This document shows, one piece after another, positions 11,000 through 22,478 of a stretch of DNA of 64,000 nucleotides. Position numbers and translations under genes: made by a program. The number at the start of each line of letters is the position of its first letter. The stretch's first letter is position 1. The notes below the pieces were generated by a model, which did not search any database, was not told the origin of the DNA, and was given only the letters and a program-made list of their open reading frames with translations. Source of the stretch: Takakia lepidozioides (lineage: Eukaryota > Streptophyta > Takakiopsida > Takakiales > Takakiaceae); the NCBI GenBank assembly GCA_030704615.1, contig CM060733.1, forward strand, positions 52,948,001 to 53,012,000, read 5' to 3'.

Positions 11000-12340
11000 C
11001 GATGATCGCCAACGATCATCGCAATGAAATTCAAGAATGGGCATATGATAATCCACATGTACACAGATTGCAATGCTGGAGGAGGCCGGCTTCTCCTTTG
11101 CAAAGCAACCCCCTGTGCGTTGTGGCGCTTCCAGTTCCGCGAATTCTCGGGTCCCTCCCGCAAATGCTCATTTGTGGCCAACAAAACGGGATGGAAAGCT
11201 GGTTCGGTGTTTTCCTCCAACTACAGAACACTTCAGCAATGTGGAGTCCGCAAGAATGCTTCAAGCTCGTGTTGCAGGTACACGGAAGTGCCCGATCCGA
11301 GGTATGGTCGGGTGTACACAATGATCACGTCCACATCTGCTCTGCAGGACAGGGCGTACGACATCACTGTTTCCAATTTCCCCAATTGCACCTATCTGGA
11401 TTTTGTTGGTATTCTTTGAACTAGTTTGGGAAAGAGAGGGAAATTCATACCCTACAAACATTTGTATTTCATCTTCTCGAAGTGGATGGTTTGTGATCCC
11501 AAGCGTGACAATTTCATTCATCAAGCCACTATGAGTTTCAACGAGGTCGACACTCTCTTGCAGCGGGATATAAGCACATAGGTAGCATCGACTATCACTT
11601 GATGTATGTGGAATGTGGTGAATGTGCAATATGGAATCTGAAATCTGGAATCTGGAATCTAGTTTATATGGACTGTGAGCATGCAATCTCATATCTGGAC
11701 AACCATGTTGTGTAATGTGTAATTCCAACATTGTCATTGTAATTCAATTCAATTCAATTGCAACATTCCTCAGGCGATGCAATGATATGGCAGCCCTTCT
11801 CCCTCCATTATGCTTTCAACTATACTCAGTGTGCTCTCTGTGGCAAGTTTTAAGAGGTCATGCCTCATGGCACCTTTCGAAGTCTACATGTGTTCTTGTC
11901 CTTGAGGGGAAACCATGTTGTGATAAACTTGTAAGCTCGGTCCACTCGAACCTTTGTCAGAGGCCCATTAGCCATGGCAGGGGTTGGGGGAAGGTGTTAT
12001 TTTCCTATTATTAATCTAGGCAATCGTTGGCTGAATACAATGAAGACTACCATCAAATACCCGAAATGGGAAATAAGCCTACAACTGGGAAATGGGAAAT
12101 GAAAAATAAGCCTCCATTCCACAACATTGTGCAATTAGAATTGTAAGTTTAAGTATTACAATTACAAGGACAACAAAACAACCTCACAACTTGAGTGCCA
12201 TAGAGGCTGACACGGGAAGACCCTGCTCCCTCCCCAAATAACAATGAGAGTTGGGATCACATTCAAAAGAAGCCTGCAATACAGAGCGACACTACAGAGT
12301 TACACAGCAGTTCAAGATGGAAGACCATATCCCACGGTCA
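11000..12340. other. Unassigned region with an open frame at 11024-11419 (+)
   Basis: A 131-codon open frame (11024-11419, +) encodes a protein with eight cysteines and a run YGRVYTMITSTSALQDRAYD. I do not recognise it, and overlapping frames are also open, so it may be non-coding. The remainder includes an (AATTC)n tract at about 11741-11760 and repeats of the motif GGAAATG(A)AAATAAGCCT near 12065-12115. No promoter or RNA gene was recognised. Confidence 0.3.
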
Positions 12341-12359
12341 TAGGACCCTCCTCGGATAT

Positions 12360-12700
12360 AGGTGTCGTATGTTTATGCTGACGTGGCAGATGACGACGCA
12401 GCGCCACGTCAGTATTTATCTCCATGTCAACCTGACGACATCACGCTCACGCCATGTCAACGTTAGTGTATGCTTGTCACGTCACCAATGTGTGAGTGTA
12501 CGCTCACGCGCTCACACGCAAGGCTCACGCCGTTGCGTCCTTGGACTGGTAGGGTATCATCCACAGTATTACGAAGCAGATACCAGGCCAATACGGGCAT
12601 ATGCTAGGTAGTGGTGTGAGATGATACCAGACTGGTCTGGTACTCATACCAGTATATATACCAGTTTCTTATCGGTATAACAGTCCAACATTGGTCCAAG
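12360..12700. repeat. Repeat-rich stretch with GACGTGGC and TACCAG palindromes
   Basis: Multiple copies of CACGTCA/TGACGTGG, then GCTCACGC, occur at 12375-12540. They are followed by a cluster of palindromic TGATACCAGACTGGTCTGGTA and TACCAGTATATATACCAG at 12620-12665. It probably contains ends of one or more non-autonomous DNA elements, but no boundaries with target duplication were found. Confidence 0.35.
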
Positions 12701-12767
12701 CATGGTTTTACCCCACTTATATTAAATAAAGAACCTATAGCTATTTCCCCCCTTGGAAAAGGTCATC

Positions 12768-12790
12768 CCCTACCTCTGGCTCTGACACCA
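12768..12790 (-). promoter_or_regulatory. LTR retrotransposon primer-binding site (initiator Met-tRNA type)
   Basis: Read on the minus strand, TGGTGTCAGAGCC is one mismatch from TGGTATCAGAGCC, the common plant primer-binding site complementary to initiator methionine tRNA. It immediately follows a sequence ending in CA, as expected at the inner edge of a 5' LTR. Confidence 0.6.
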
Positions 12791-14490
12791 TTGGTCACTG
12801 TAGCCTAAATTTTAGGATAAAATACTTTGTGCTCACCACAAGTCTCTCGCTGTCTCGGGTTCTACCTCCGGATCTATAGACTCCCCGAGTTGCCGCCCTA
12901 GTTCAGAGGGAAGCTCTCCCCAAGAGCTTCGTCCTCCAAAAAATCCAATTTTTCTACCCTGGAAACCCTCCCTTAAGGGCCCTTAACCCCTAAGAGGCCC
13001 TAAGAGGGATATAAATTAAATAGAATAGCTGAAGGTAAGAGAGACCCCCTTTAAGCTGATCTCTGCTGCTGTACGCGCGGGGTAAACCGCCCCTGCCACG
13101 CGGCGGGGCGTAGTTCCGCACAGTGTGATCCGCGATGCGGCCCTCTGATCACTACGCCGGTTAATGTCGACGACCGCCGGTCTGGCGGGCCAACGTTTTA
13201 TCCAGCGGGTATTCACCCCACTTTTTATGCACGCTTGTGCGCCTCGTGTCCCTGGGCCACGCAGCCCTTGTACTTGCTCTCTGGTAGGATAGAAGTCAGC
13301 GTTGGGGCCCCGCGCAGCCCGTGCGCCATGGCGCCAGCCCATGACTAGCTCCCACGTGTGGTTTTTTTAGTCCCAAGCTCTCAGGCGCAGCACCCGGGGC
13401 TCTCCCAGGCTGCTCGCGATGGTGGGGTAGGTCCTACCAGCCCAAAATAAATCACTCAAACCCCAAAAAAACACAAGCCCCCTCCCCTATGCCGCAATGG
13501 GCCTTGCTTGGGGGGGGGGGGGATTGGATCTTAGTATGGCCTTTGAATGCCTTATAACGTCCCTTAGCAATAGGTCACACTTTCCAGAGCTGGAATAAAT
13601 CACTACTTGGTCACCAAAATCACCAAAATTCCATTCTTCAAACACATAAATCAAGCACCAAGGGTCCACATGCCATTGGCATCATGGGGTCTTCCCCTAT
13701 CAATCATGAACTTGAAATCATCCTAGATTCATAATGCATTCACCTCTTTGCGAGGACTTTATTTCAATCAATTTTCAATAGTCAAGACAAAGCTTGATAA
13801 ACAAAAGCTTCACATACATAAATGAAGAAAGTGAGGGTGTGACAACCTTCCAATGTGAGAGAGTGCTTGAGATGCTCTATCGACTCGTGAAGTGGTACTC
13901 TAGGCAGTCCTTCTTGGTACTCATCTCTAGGTCCAAACTGGCCTCCCCTACTCGTCTTCAAGTCTACCTCTTCTACATGAATTTGCACAAAGTCTCCTTC
14001 ATAAATTTCCAAAGGGCCTCAAGGCCAAAATGAACTAGGACTGTTGCCTTAGCTCTCAGAACACCTTTCTAAACTAGGGAGCTTCAAGCTCCATTCCCTA
14101 GGACCGAGGCCTTCTCAAGCAAAAACTAACAAAACAACAATGTAACAAGCAAGAGGAAATTATACAAATAAACTAGGTGAAGAACTAAGGGGGCTTGGTC
14201 CTCCTTATATATCGTTTTTGGGCCTAAAAAACTAATGAGAAATAATGTTAAACTATTGAAATAAACTAATACTTTGGATGGAAAATCTTAGAGGCAAATG
14301 ATATATGTCATTTCATCCATCCCTTGGATGGCTAGTTGGTGCTAGTTCTCATTTTTCATCCATCCAATCTCCAGGGCGAATTTATCATTTTCATCCCATG
14401 GATGAAGTAGAAAATCAATTAATCGGCTTCCGTGAGTATCGTTAGCTTGATAATTTGATGCCGTCACTAATCTCCTCCATAAATCACCAA
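12791..14490 (-). mobile_element. Probable LTR (minus orientation) of a retrotransposon
   Basis: The stretch adjoining the primer-binding site lacks any conserved coding region. It shows a minus-strand TATA-like element (CGATATATAAGG, about 14200-14211) and a G run at 13511-13521. A weak set of CATCCAT/GGATG repeats lies at 14310-14400, in what would be U3. The outer end is not defined, and no matching second LTR is inside the window. Several open frames here (for example 13016-13342, -) look spurious. Confidence 0.4.
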
Positions 14491-14744
14491 ATTTGGTGAC
14501 AAATTATGATCAGACATCCCGTAGATGCCCGCAAATGTGATCGGGGATGAAAAGATATTTCAATCGCCAATTTTCGTGGTTTCGCCATACATGATTATTG
14601 TTCTTAAATTATATACGACTGTTAAATATTGATAACTTAAAATATTCAGTATTTTAAATAAGCTACAATAATTTTGTTTTTTAATATTTTTAAAAATATT
14701 AATGCGACTGCCAAGTCAGGCAGTTGCATGCGATATACTCATCT

Positions 14745-15230
14745 TGTCTTTTTCCGTCGATGGCAGACGACACGTACATTGTAGGCCCTGCCTCACAGGA
14801 CAACATTTACTCACGCAACTCTCTGCCGTGGGCTTTTCAGTGCAACCTCGCAAATGTGCGGTGTCTCCGTCCGGTTTCCCTGCAGATTTTGTCCCCCATG
14901 CTCACTTCATTGTTCCGCCCAATGACATCAGAATCCTGGGAGTCTTTTTTGGCACCACCCAATTCACAACGTCCTTCTTAGAAGATGCACTCCGATGCAC
15001 TCCACCAGGATGCCACCCACACCGATCTCCTTCCTAGGCTCGGAGATGTACAGGTAGCATATGGAATCTTGACCAAATGTTTCCTTCAGCGTCACTCATA
15101 TCTCTTGCGCACTGTTCCACCCAGCCCAGATTTCCTACACCTCTTATTTGGGTTTAATACTACAATGATGACTATCTTCGGGAGATTGTTAGGACGAGGA
15201 GCTCTAGAGGGTGCTCAGGGACTTCATAGG
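14745..15230 (+). pseudogene. Reverse transcriptase domain fragment (non-LTR type), frameshifted
   Basis: Peptides in three successive frames align to the catalytic region of a non-LTR-type reverse transcriptase: MADDTYIVGPASQDNIY (the xxDD motif), then AVGFSVQPRKCAV, then NDIRILGVFFGTTQFTTSF, then GDVQVAYGILTKCFLQRHSY and LLRTVPPSPDFL. At least two frameshifts separate the pieces (near 14800 and 14990). It is an inactive fragment with no endonuclease or 3' tail visible. Confidence 0.65.
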
Positions 15231-15471
15231 TGCGACTGCCAATTATGTAGTTGTAGAACATATCATCCAAAACTCGGTCATAATTCTCGTCAATGAAATC
15301 CCCACCACTCAAACTCATTTTACATGGAAATGTGGATTGACAAACTGCCATAAAATGGACAAACAAAAAAAATATGACGGGTCCGATATCCCCGACACTT
15401 AAGTCTTACGGCATGCATGGTCAAACCACAGAGGTAGAAGAGCTACATCCACAACAATTGGCGGTTTTTGG

Positions 15472-16330
15472 CCTAGATATCAACATCCCGTCCATCACGC
15501 CACGTTAGGTCGCGTTAGCCCGGACGTTGACGCGACCTACGTCACATCGGATTTGCGCATATATTAGTAAAAAATAAAAAATAAATGTGTCACTTCAGCA
15601 GCCACGTCGCAGACACATCGTTTTATTTGTTTTTATTTTGCATGTGACCATCAATATCGACGGTCGCATCATTTTTTCAAATAAATATATGCGACCACTA
15701 ATATTGGTGGTCGCAACATTTTATTTTACATGCGACCGTCAATATTGGCGGTCGCAAGATTTTCCTATAATTTTTTAGAAGCCTGCGATCGCTAATATTC
15801 GCGTTCGCATGTTTTTCTTTTTCTTTTTGAAAATGATTAGCGGTCGTATGTTTTTTTCATTTTTTAAAATAATAATGCGTGCAACCGTCAATATTGACAT
15901 TTTTTTAAAATACAAAATTGGCAGTTGCACGCATTATTAATTATTAATTATTAATATTTTTAATACGTGCGGCCACCAATATTGGTGGTCGCATGTTTTT
16001 TCTCTTTTTGTAAATGTCTGCAATCGTCAACATTGACGGTCGCATGTTTTTTCATTTTTTTTTAAATACGTGGGACCGCCAATTTTGGCGGTCGCATGTT
16101 TAAAAACTATATATATATACATACGACCACCAACATTGGTAGTCACATGTTTTTTCGGTTTCTCAAATGCGTACGACTGCCAATATTATGCATTTAAAAA
16201 AACTGAAATTCTACGATCGTCAATATTGGCGTTTCCATATTTATTTACTTTTTAATTTTTTAACTACAATAAAATGTTATCCACGTGGTTAGTCCACCTA
16301 GGCGCCACCTTGGTATCCAAGATAAGTAAT
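15472..16330. mobile_element. Left part of a palindrome-array transposon (GCGACCG family)
   Basis: It begins CCTAGATATCAACATC, matching the terminal repeat of the element at 30253 (CCCAGTTATCAACGTC). The next about 120 bp also run parallel to it (CGTCACATC..., CAGCCACGTCGC.GACAC). From 15650 to 16245 follow about ten imperfect palindromes such as GCGACCGTCAATATTGGCGG, about 50-60 bp apart in AT-rich spacers. At 16265-16330 comes a CCACGTGG...AGTCCAC segment, like that near other right ends. No 8-bp duplication matches between 15464-15471 and the flank of the right end at 22478, so this locus is rearranged or chimeric. Confidence 0.6.
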
Positions 16331-16339
16331 CAATAACAA

Positions 16340-17040
16340 AGATAAAAAAAATAAAAAATAAAATTACACATGGTAACCCTCGCACTTTTCACGTTTTCCA
16401 GTAGCAATCTTTCAGAGACGACACAATGGTCTCAGACTTTAGTCATGGTGACAAGCCCTGTGCGCGCGCGGCCAGGGTGACGACATACTAGCTAGGGGGG
16501 TCAGTGTAAATTGGGCTCGATGAATCGCCAACCCGGCTGCGGTTAGTGCAGGGGGTCCGTGTCAACCATTAATGTGCTCCATTAATGATTTCATATTTAA
16601 TTTAAGTTTGGATTAGACAGAGCTAGGTAAGGTCCCGAAGGCGCCGCCTAACTCCAGGGGGCTGCTACTAATGTATTATAAATTTTAAGTCTTATATATA
16701 TATATATATATATTATGAGTCCACTCTCCCCATGGCCCCTAGGCACCCGGGGATACCCCTGGGTTCCCATATCCCTTAGGCCTCTTAATCTTCCGTCTAC
16801 CCCAGGGGACAGGTACCTCTCTGAATCCTTATCCCACTCGTTTTATATAGGGCCCACCCCCGAAAGGGGGCAGTAGCCGCAAGGCGAAGTGGCTTTTAGT
16901 TACGCCGGCCAGGCTTGCAAACACACAGATGTGATGTGGTCGGGCTTCACCCCTTCCCCCATCATTTGCTCATAGGTCTCCAAAGTTCTAGTTTATTTTG
17001 TTTTCTAAATGAAACAAATGTCATATTAAATTTTTTATTT
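16340..17040. other. Unassigned segment within the mosaic element, with (TA)n
   Basis: Contains a (TA)n tract at about 16692-16712. A block at 16850-16910 (GGGCCCACC...AGTAGCCGC.AGGCGAAGTGGCT) recurs in reverse complement at about 26217-26268. The shared block suggests LTR or transposon sequence. No coding frame was recognised. Confidence 0.35.
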
Positions 17041-17049
17041 TAAAAATAA

Positions 17050-17370
17050 AATAAATGAGGAGACCGCCACTAGCGGTCTTCTCATATTAATTTATTTTCT
17101 AAATGAAGCGACCGCCACTAGCGGTTGCTTCTAGTTTATTTTGTTTTTTAAATGAAACGAATGCCATATTATTTTTTATTTTTATTAAAAATTAAATTAA
17201 ATGATGAGATCGCCACTGGCGGTGGCTTCTGTTTTTTTAAATGAGTATTTTCTAAATGAAGCGACCACCATTGGCGGTCGCTTTTAATTGTTTGTTTTGA
17301 ATGAAACGAGCTCGCTACTATTTTTTATTTTTTATTTTTTAATGAGAAGACCGCCAGTGGCAATCTCTTC
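17050..17370. repeat. GCGACCG palindrome array (short)
   Basis: Palindromes GACCGCCACTAGCGGTC, GCGACCGCCACTAGCGGTTG, ATCGCCACTGGCGGT, GCGACCACCATTGGCGGTCG and GACCGCCAGTGGCAATC occur at about 55-65-bp spacing just upstream of the Ty3 pol remnant. Confidence 0.7.
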
Positions 17371-17479
17371 ATATTAATTTTTGAAGGAAGCTAAACGTAA
17401 GCCTTCTGTCCCATTGGCCAATTTGGTATTTTCACTAACTTTAAATTGTTGCATACTGAGCTCTTGAAACCCAAACATA

Positions 17480-20400
17480 GAGAGAAAGTCCAGCCCCTCA
17501 TGACACAGTGCCATGTAGGGCATTTATCCTTCCAGTGTATTATGGACACAGGTTGTACTGTCTCAGCAATCCCCTTGCATGTTGTCCAAATTTTTAGGGT
17601 TGAAAATGTCTCCTGCTAAAAACATAGAGGTCACTGTTGCATCCGCATATGCACCCATACCCCTGGGTTTAGTTACTGTTCATATTAGGATTGGAAGAAA
17701 GATGGTTATTATTACTGGCATTGTCACCATAAGAGAGCAACTGTTATTGTTAGGATTAGATTGGATGAGGGAGGCAGGGCCTCCATTGATTTGGTCACGA
17801 ATGTCATGCATTTGAAAGAATACGGTGAAGGGAAAGATTACATAGTTAATATAAATCTGATCCCTATATTAATGGCGGGAAGTGGAACGAGGTATCTTGC
17901 ATGCATGAAGGCCATGGCACGTGAGGTAAGGCAACGGGTAGGAGATAATTGTAATTGGATGAGATTCTTTGCCTTTGATAATGACCATTGCTGTCTTTTT
18001 ACATCAATGGCACATACCTGCAGTGGGCAGACTGGTGCTCCAATACCCATTGAGACCACCTCCACTCTTCTTAGAGCTCGAGTTGACGTTGAGTTACCTC
18101 CCATATTGTCCCAAGTTATAGTATCTACTGGTCTTGCATCCATTTATCATAAGAGAAGGTACATAGAGATAGAATGTTGGAATAAATTGTCCTTGCAGAA
18201 GCATTGCTTGGTGGCTACGAGAATGTTAGACAGGGGCTTTAGAGGAGAGGTCCGACTGCTGGGCAATTGCAGGGTTGAGTGGACCAAAAACGGCAAATCA
18301 TGCTCCACGAAAGTCCATGACCCAAAAAAAAAAGTTGATAATATTATCCCAAAATATGTTTTTAGTGATAAATAATGGTATACTGAACATATTTAGTAAA
18401 GAGTCCTACCCCAAATATTAAAGATATAATTCATTAAATATTTTAGTATATTATTTAGAGAAATTATGAAAAACTAAAAATTAGAGTTTACAAAAAAAAA
18501 ATTCAATATGACACCTACCCATTGAAGATTATAGGTTTTTATACTTCTAGAAAAAAAAATGACACCCAAAATCCCAAAAACAAGATGAGCTATGGACTTT
18601 TCAAAAAACGCCTTTTTGTTTTACATATATTAGTCCATATTAGTCAAATGACAAATGATTTTGCCACTTCAAATCCATACCTATGATGTGGACCAAAATG
18701 GCCACCTTATGTCCAAATTTCAATGGAATTCACCAATGGCACATAGGAGAACTTGAGTCCATTGTAATTCCATTCATTGCGGTAACAGTCCACAATGACG
18801 GTGTTCAAAAGTCCATAGTGGAGTCATTTCTTATCGGATTCATGATTGGAGAGTTGTTATGGGTGTGTATTGAAGCTAGGAATCCAATGACATATATATT
18901 TGCTGGTTTTAATTATTAATTCAATTTCAATTGATGACACCATCAATTGCAGTCATCTAAAACTGTGCTGGTAACGTCCATTTTGGTCCAGTCAACCCTG
19001 CATTCACCCTGCTGGTGGCCAACCCTGAACGAATTCCAATCAAAATAAAAAAGGGTCGGGTTCTGGCAAGGTTAAGTGCTCTTTCCCTTGATGCACTGTC
19101 TTCTGTGGATCATGTCTTGCACCTTATAGACATTGGGTTAATTGATGAACTCTGGATCACTTGATGGCTCTTACTAGTCTAGTTGTCACGCCTGAAAACA
19201 GACCCTTTTCAGCAAAACAAGAGGCTCACTTTCAGCAAGTTTTGAGTGAAATTAAAACAGGAGAAATCGGTAAAGCCAGTTGCACACCTTGATTTGCATA
19301 AACTTGGAGATTTTTAGTAAGGGAACTCATGACCTAGGCCGTACTGATGTCTTACAACATGAAATTCTCCCTGAAAGAAGGTATGTCAAGCAATATACTT
19401 ATAGGGAGTCCGTCAGAGAAAGGGCTGTCATCAATGAAAAAATCACCAAGATGTTGGATGCAGGTGTAATTAAACCCTATATATCCCCATGGGCCAGTCC
19501 TATTGTGTTGGTAAGTAAGAATGATGGCACAACCCGCTTTTGTGTGGATTTTTTGAACATTAAATACTATGACCAATAAGGTCTATGTGTATCATTTGCC
19601 ACGCATCAATGAAACCCTGGATCAACTTAATGAAGCTACCATTTTCTCTTCCCTTGATCTAGCCTCGGGTTTTTGGCAGGTGCTTCTCACTGAAGAATCC
19701 AAAGAGAAAATTGCATTCACATGCAGATATGGCATGTTTCAAAATGAAACAATGCCCTTCGGTTTGTGTAATGTTATAGCTACATTCCAAAGACTTATGG
19801 ACATAGTATTGGGCAATTTAAGGTGGAATGTGCTTTGGTCTATGTTGATGAACTCTGGCAGCTTTGAGTCACACCCGCTGGACCTATAGAGAGTCATGAG
19901 CTGACTTTGAGCAGCGGGGTTAAAGGTAAAGGCAAATAAATGTGATTTTTGCATGACAGAGTTGTATTTCTTTTATCACATTTTGACATTTGTGTGCAGA
20001 AGGGATTAAACCTGATCTGTCTAAAATCCAGGCCGTATGGGATTTCTCCATCCCAAAGGATAAGCACGTATATAAAGAAGTCAAGTTTCAGTGGGGAGTT
20101 GCTGAGCAAAGTGTTTTTGAGAAATTAAAGGTGGCCTTGACTACTGCACCCATACTAATATTTCTAGATTTCTTTGTCTCATTTATATTACAAACTGACG
20201 CCAGTTATCTTGCTGTTTCAGTAATTCTTAGTCAGAATCATGAAGGACGTGAACATGTGGTAGCGTATGCTTCAAGGAGATTGGACAAACATGAGTGCAA
20301 CTACAGTATTATAGACAAGTTAACTATCACTATCTAGGTCTCATGAGGAGCGTGAAAGTAAGCTGTTTAAAAGGATTGCTTTGGAAGGTTAGATTTCTGC

Positions 20401-21210
20401 TGTGGAGGTTCCTAAGAGAGATTCAGTATTAGCCTTGCTAGAACTTCATTACTCTTCTGTTTATGCTGGAAACATGGGGATCACTCGTACCTTGAAACGC
20501 CTATAGGAAAATTACTACTGGAAGGGTATGGTACGTGATGTCACAAATTTCATTGATCGCTATATGGAATGTCATGCTAAAACACTGCTTCCTAGAGCTC
20601 GTCCTTCATAACCTTAAATGCAATCCATCCTGATTACATAACCTTTTGGCAGAGTGGGTTTAGATTTATTTGGACCCCTCAACACCATGACCAAGGGCCA
20701 TTCATACATAGCAATAGCGACGGATTATCTGTCCAAGTGGGTTGAAGTTCAACTTTTAGCTGCTCAAGAAGCAGATGCAGTGGCTCCTTTTTCAATGAAA
20801 TCATCCTAAGACATGGCCTTATGAGATCTTGATTGACCAAGGTATGGAATTTTGTAATCAGCTCATGCAGATTGTGTGCTTCAATTTGGGGGTCAAGCAC
20901 TGCATGGCGGCCCCCTATCATCCCCAGTACAACGGTTTTGACTGAAAGGCTTAACCACACTATGTGTGTCATGCTTAAGAAGACAAGCTCGCTTTTGGGA
21001 GAATGGGCCGACACCACTTTGCCTACTTTGGTTTTTGCTTATTTGTTCATTCCTCCACCAAGTACTCACCTTTTGAGCTCTTGTATGGTAGAAAGGCTGG
21101 CTTACCTATCCATGAGACACCACTGGCTGCACCTATTGACGAACCTACATACTGGTTCCCGTATGTTGATAACATGATGGCCAAGCGCCAACGCTTATTC
21201 TGCTAAGACT
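17480..21210 (+). pseudogene. Decayed Ty3/gypsy-type pol region (protease, RT, RNase H, integrase)
   Basis: Domains occur in the canonical Ty3 order but in shifting frames. Protease lies near 17540-17600 (IMDTGCTVSAIPL, DTG motif). A short pre-RT block is at 18990-19170. RT runs from 19330 (LDAGVIKPYISPWASPIVLV, then TRFCVDF, then SSLDLASGFWQV and TMPFGLCN), with the YVDD-type box lost near 19845. RNase H is at 20130-20330 (ILQTDASYLAVSVIL, VVAYASRRL). Integrase is at 20440-21010: a zinc-binding region ending CH, then DLFGPLNTMTKGHSYIAIATD, with DDE-core remnants around 20840-20930. Stops and frameshifts occur at about 19578, 19888, 20337, 20503 and 20943. No gag and no LTRs bound it, and palindrome arrays lie on its left. 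It is inactive. Confidence 0.85.
18380..18960. other. Non-coding interruption within the pol remnant
   Basis: AT-rich sequence between protease-side and RT-side homology. No retroelement motif was recognised here, although a short open frame at 18683-18919 exists. It may be an insertion or strongly decayed pol. Confidence 0.3.
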
Positions 21211-21443
21211 AATATTGCTCATGTTCAGCAGGTGCAAGCCTGCAATTACACAGCGGCCGTCCAGAGCCGGACGGTCGCCCCACAACTCATTTTCATAAAA
21301 TTAAATTAAATAAAATGTCATGTGTGTAGTCCACGTAGGCCATCACTTCGACAATGAGATAAGTTTGATCGCGTGAAAGTAAAATAATGAAAAATTACTT
21401 GACGTAAAGTCGGTTTAGGACATGACGTGACGCACGTCCTGAC

Positions 21444-22423
21444 TAGTGTTGGGATGGTATATTGATTTTTTCTACCCTCAGGGTAAGGATATATATGATT
21501 TGGGGAGTCAAACTTATCCTCTCAGGGTAAGGGTATAATCTATTTTTTGAAAAATATTTATCCTCTGGGTAAGGGTATATATAAATTTTTGGTAAACATT
21601 TACCCTCACGGTAAGGATATTGGGTGCCACATATACCATGTTGGTAAGGGTAATTACAGGATAATGATACCATTTTTATATCCTATGGATATCCAAGGGT
21701 AATTATAAAGGGCAAATTAATTTAATTTATGAATTTTATTAAATACTTAGAATAAAGCATTTCAGCTGTATAACAGAGTCTCGTTATATAGAATTTAACG
21801 GGCTATGCCTTATATATATATATATATATATTTTTTAAATTATCTATTTTTTTGTGGCTTATGAATAGCAAAATTTTAGCCCTCATTTATGATCGGCCCT
21901 AAAATATAATAACAAAACAACACATTTGATCATAATGAGGTCCAAAATCACCAGCGCCTGGAACAGATGCTTTGCACGATAGAGGGAATGGTGGGGACCG
22001 AGGAAGGAGAGAGCGGCAGTGGCGGGGACCGCCACTAGCACACGCTTTTTACAAGAAGGAGAGAGTGGCAAAGACCTCTCTTGGAGCACAAACTACGAAG
22101 AGGAAGACCATCGAAGGGGAAAAAAAAAAAAAAAAAAAAAAAAAAAAACGGGCCTAAACCTAAACCCCTAGTAATCAAATAATTATATCTTTCCCTATTA
22201 CCCGGCCATTGAACAGATTTATCCTTAGGGTAAGGGTATCCTTTGAAATTTCAAAACCTACGGTATAATCCATTAAGTGTATAACAAAAATAATTACCCC
22301 TGACAAGGACAAGGATAGGATAAGGGTATTTTTGAATTTCCAGGGTAGGGTATATTCATATACCCTTATTGGGTTTTACCCTCAGGGTATAATGGCAGAA
22401 AAAGGGTATCCTCCCAACACTGA
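21444..22423. mobile_element. Nested non-autonomous hAT-like element made of TACCCT palindromes
   Basis: Ends are TAGTGTTGGGAT and its imperfect complement ATCCTCCCAACACTGA. TCCTGAC flanks both sides (21437-21443 and 22424-22430), a 7-bp match, consistent with an 8-bp hAT duplication carrying one change. Subterminal regions (21470-21710 and 22200-22400) are packed with TACCCTCAGGGTAAGGATAT variants in both orientations. The centre holds a (TA)n tract (about 21812-21832) and a run of 29 A at 22120-22148. It interrupts the right end of the palindrome-array element, because GACGTGACGC sequence continues on both sides. Confidence 0.75.
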
Positions 22424-22430
22424 TCCTGAC

Positions 22431-22478
22431 GTGACGCTGACGTGTTTGGGCCAAGTCATATCATAATTGATAGCTGGG
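22431..22478. mobile_element. Right terminus of a GCGACCG-family element
   Basis: GTGACGCTGACGTGTTTGGGCC, then TTGATAGCTGGG, aligns with the right end of the element at 35874 (GACGTCTGACGTGTCCGGGCC, then ATGATAACTAGG). It is the outer end of the mosaic that starts at 15472. Confidence 0.6.

Noticed and set aside
13016-13342. Minus-strand 108-aa open frame
   Set aside because: It lies in GC-rich probable LTR sequence and has no motif or conserved composition.
15472-22478. A single intact 7-kb transposon like the one at 30253
   Set aside because: Both ends match the family, but the flanking 8-mers (GTTTTTGG and ATAAAAAC) do not match as a direct duplication, and a right-end-like segment already occurs at 16265-16330. 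A mosaic is more likely.
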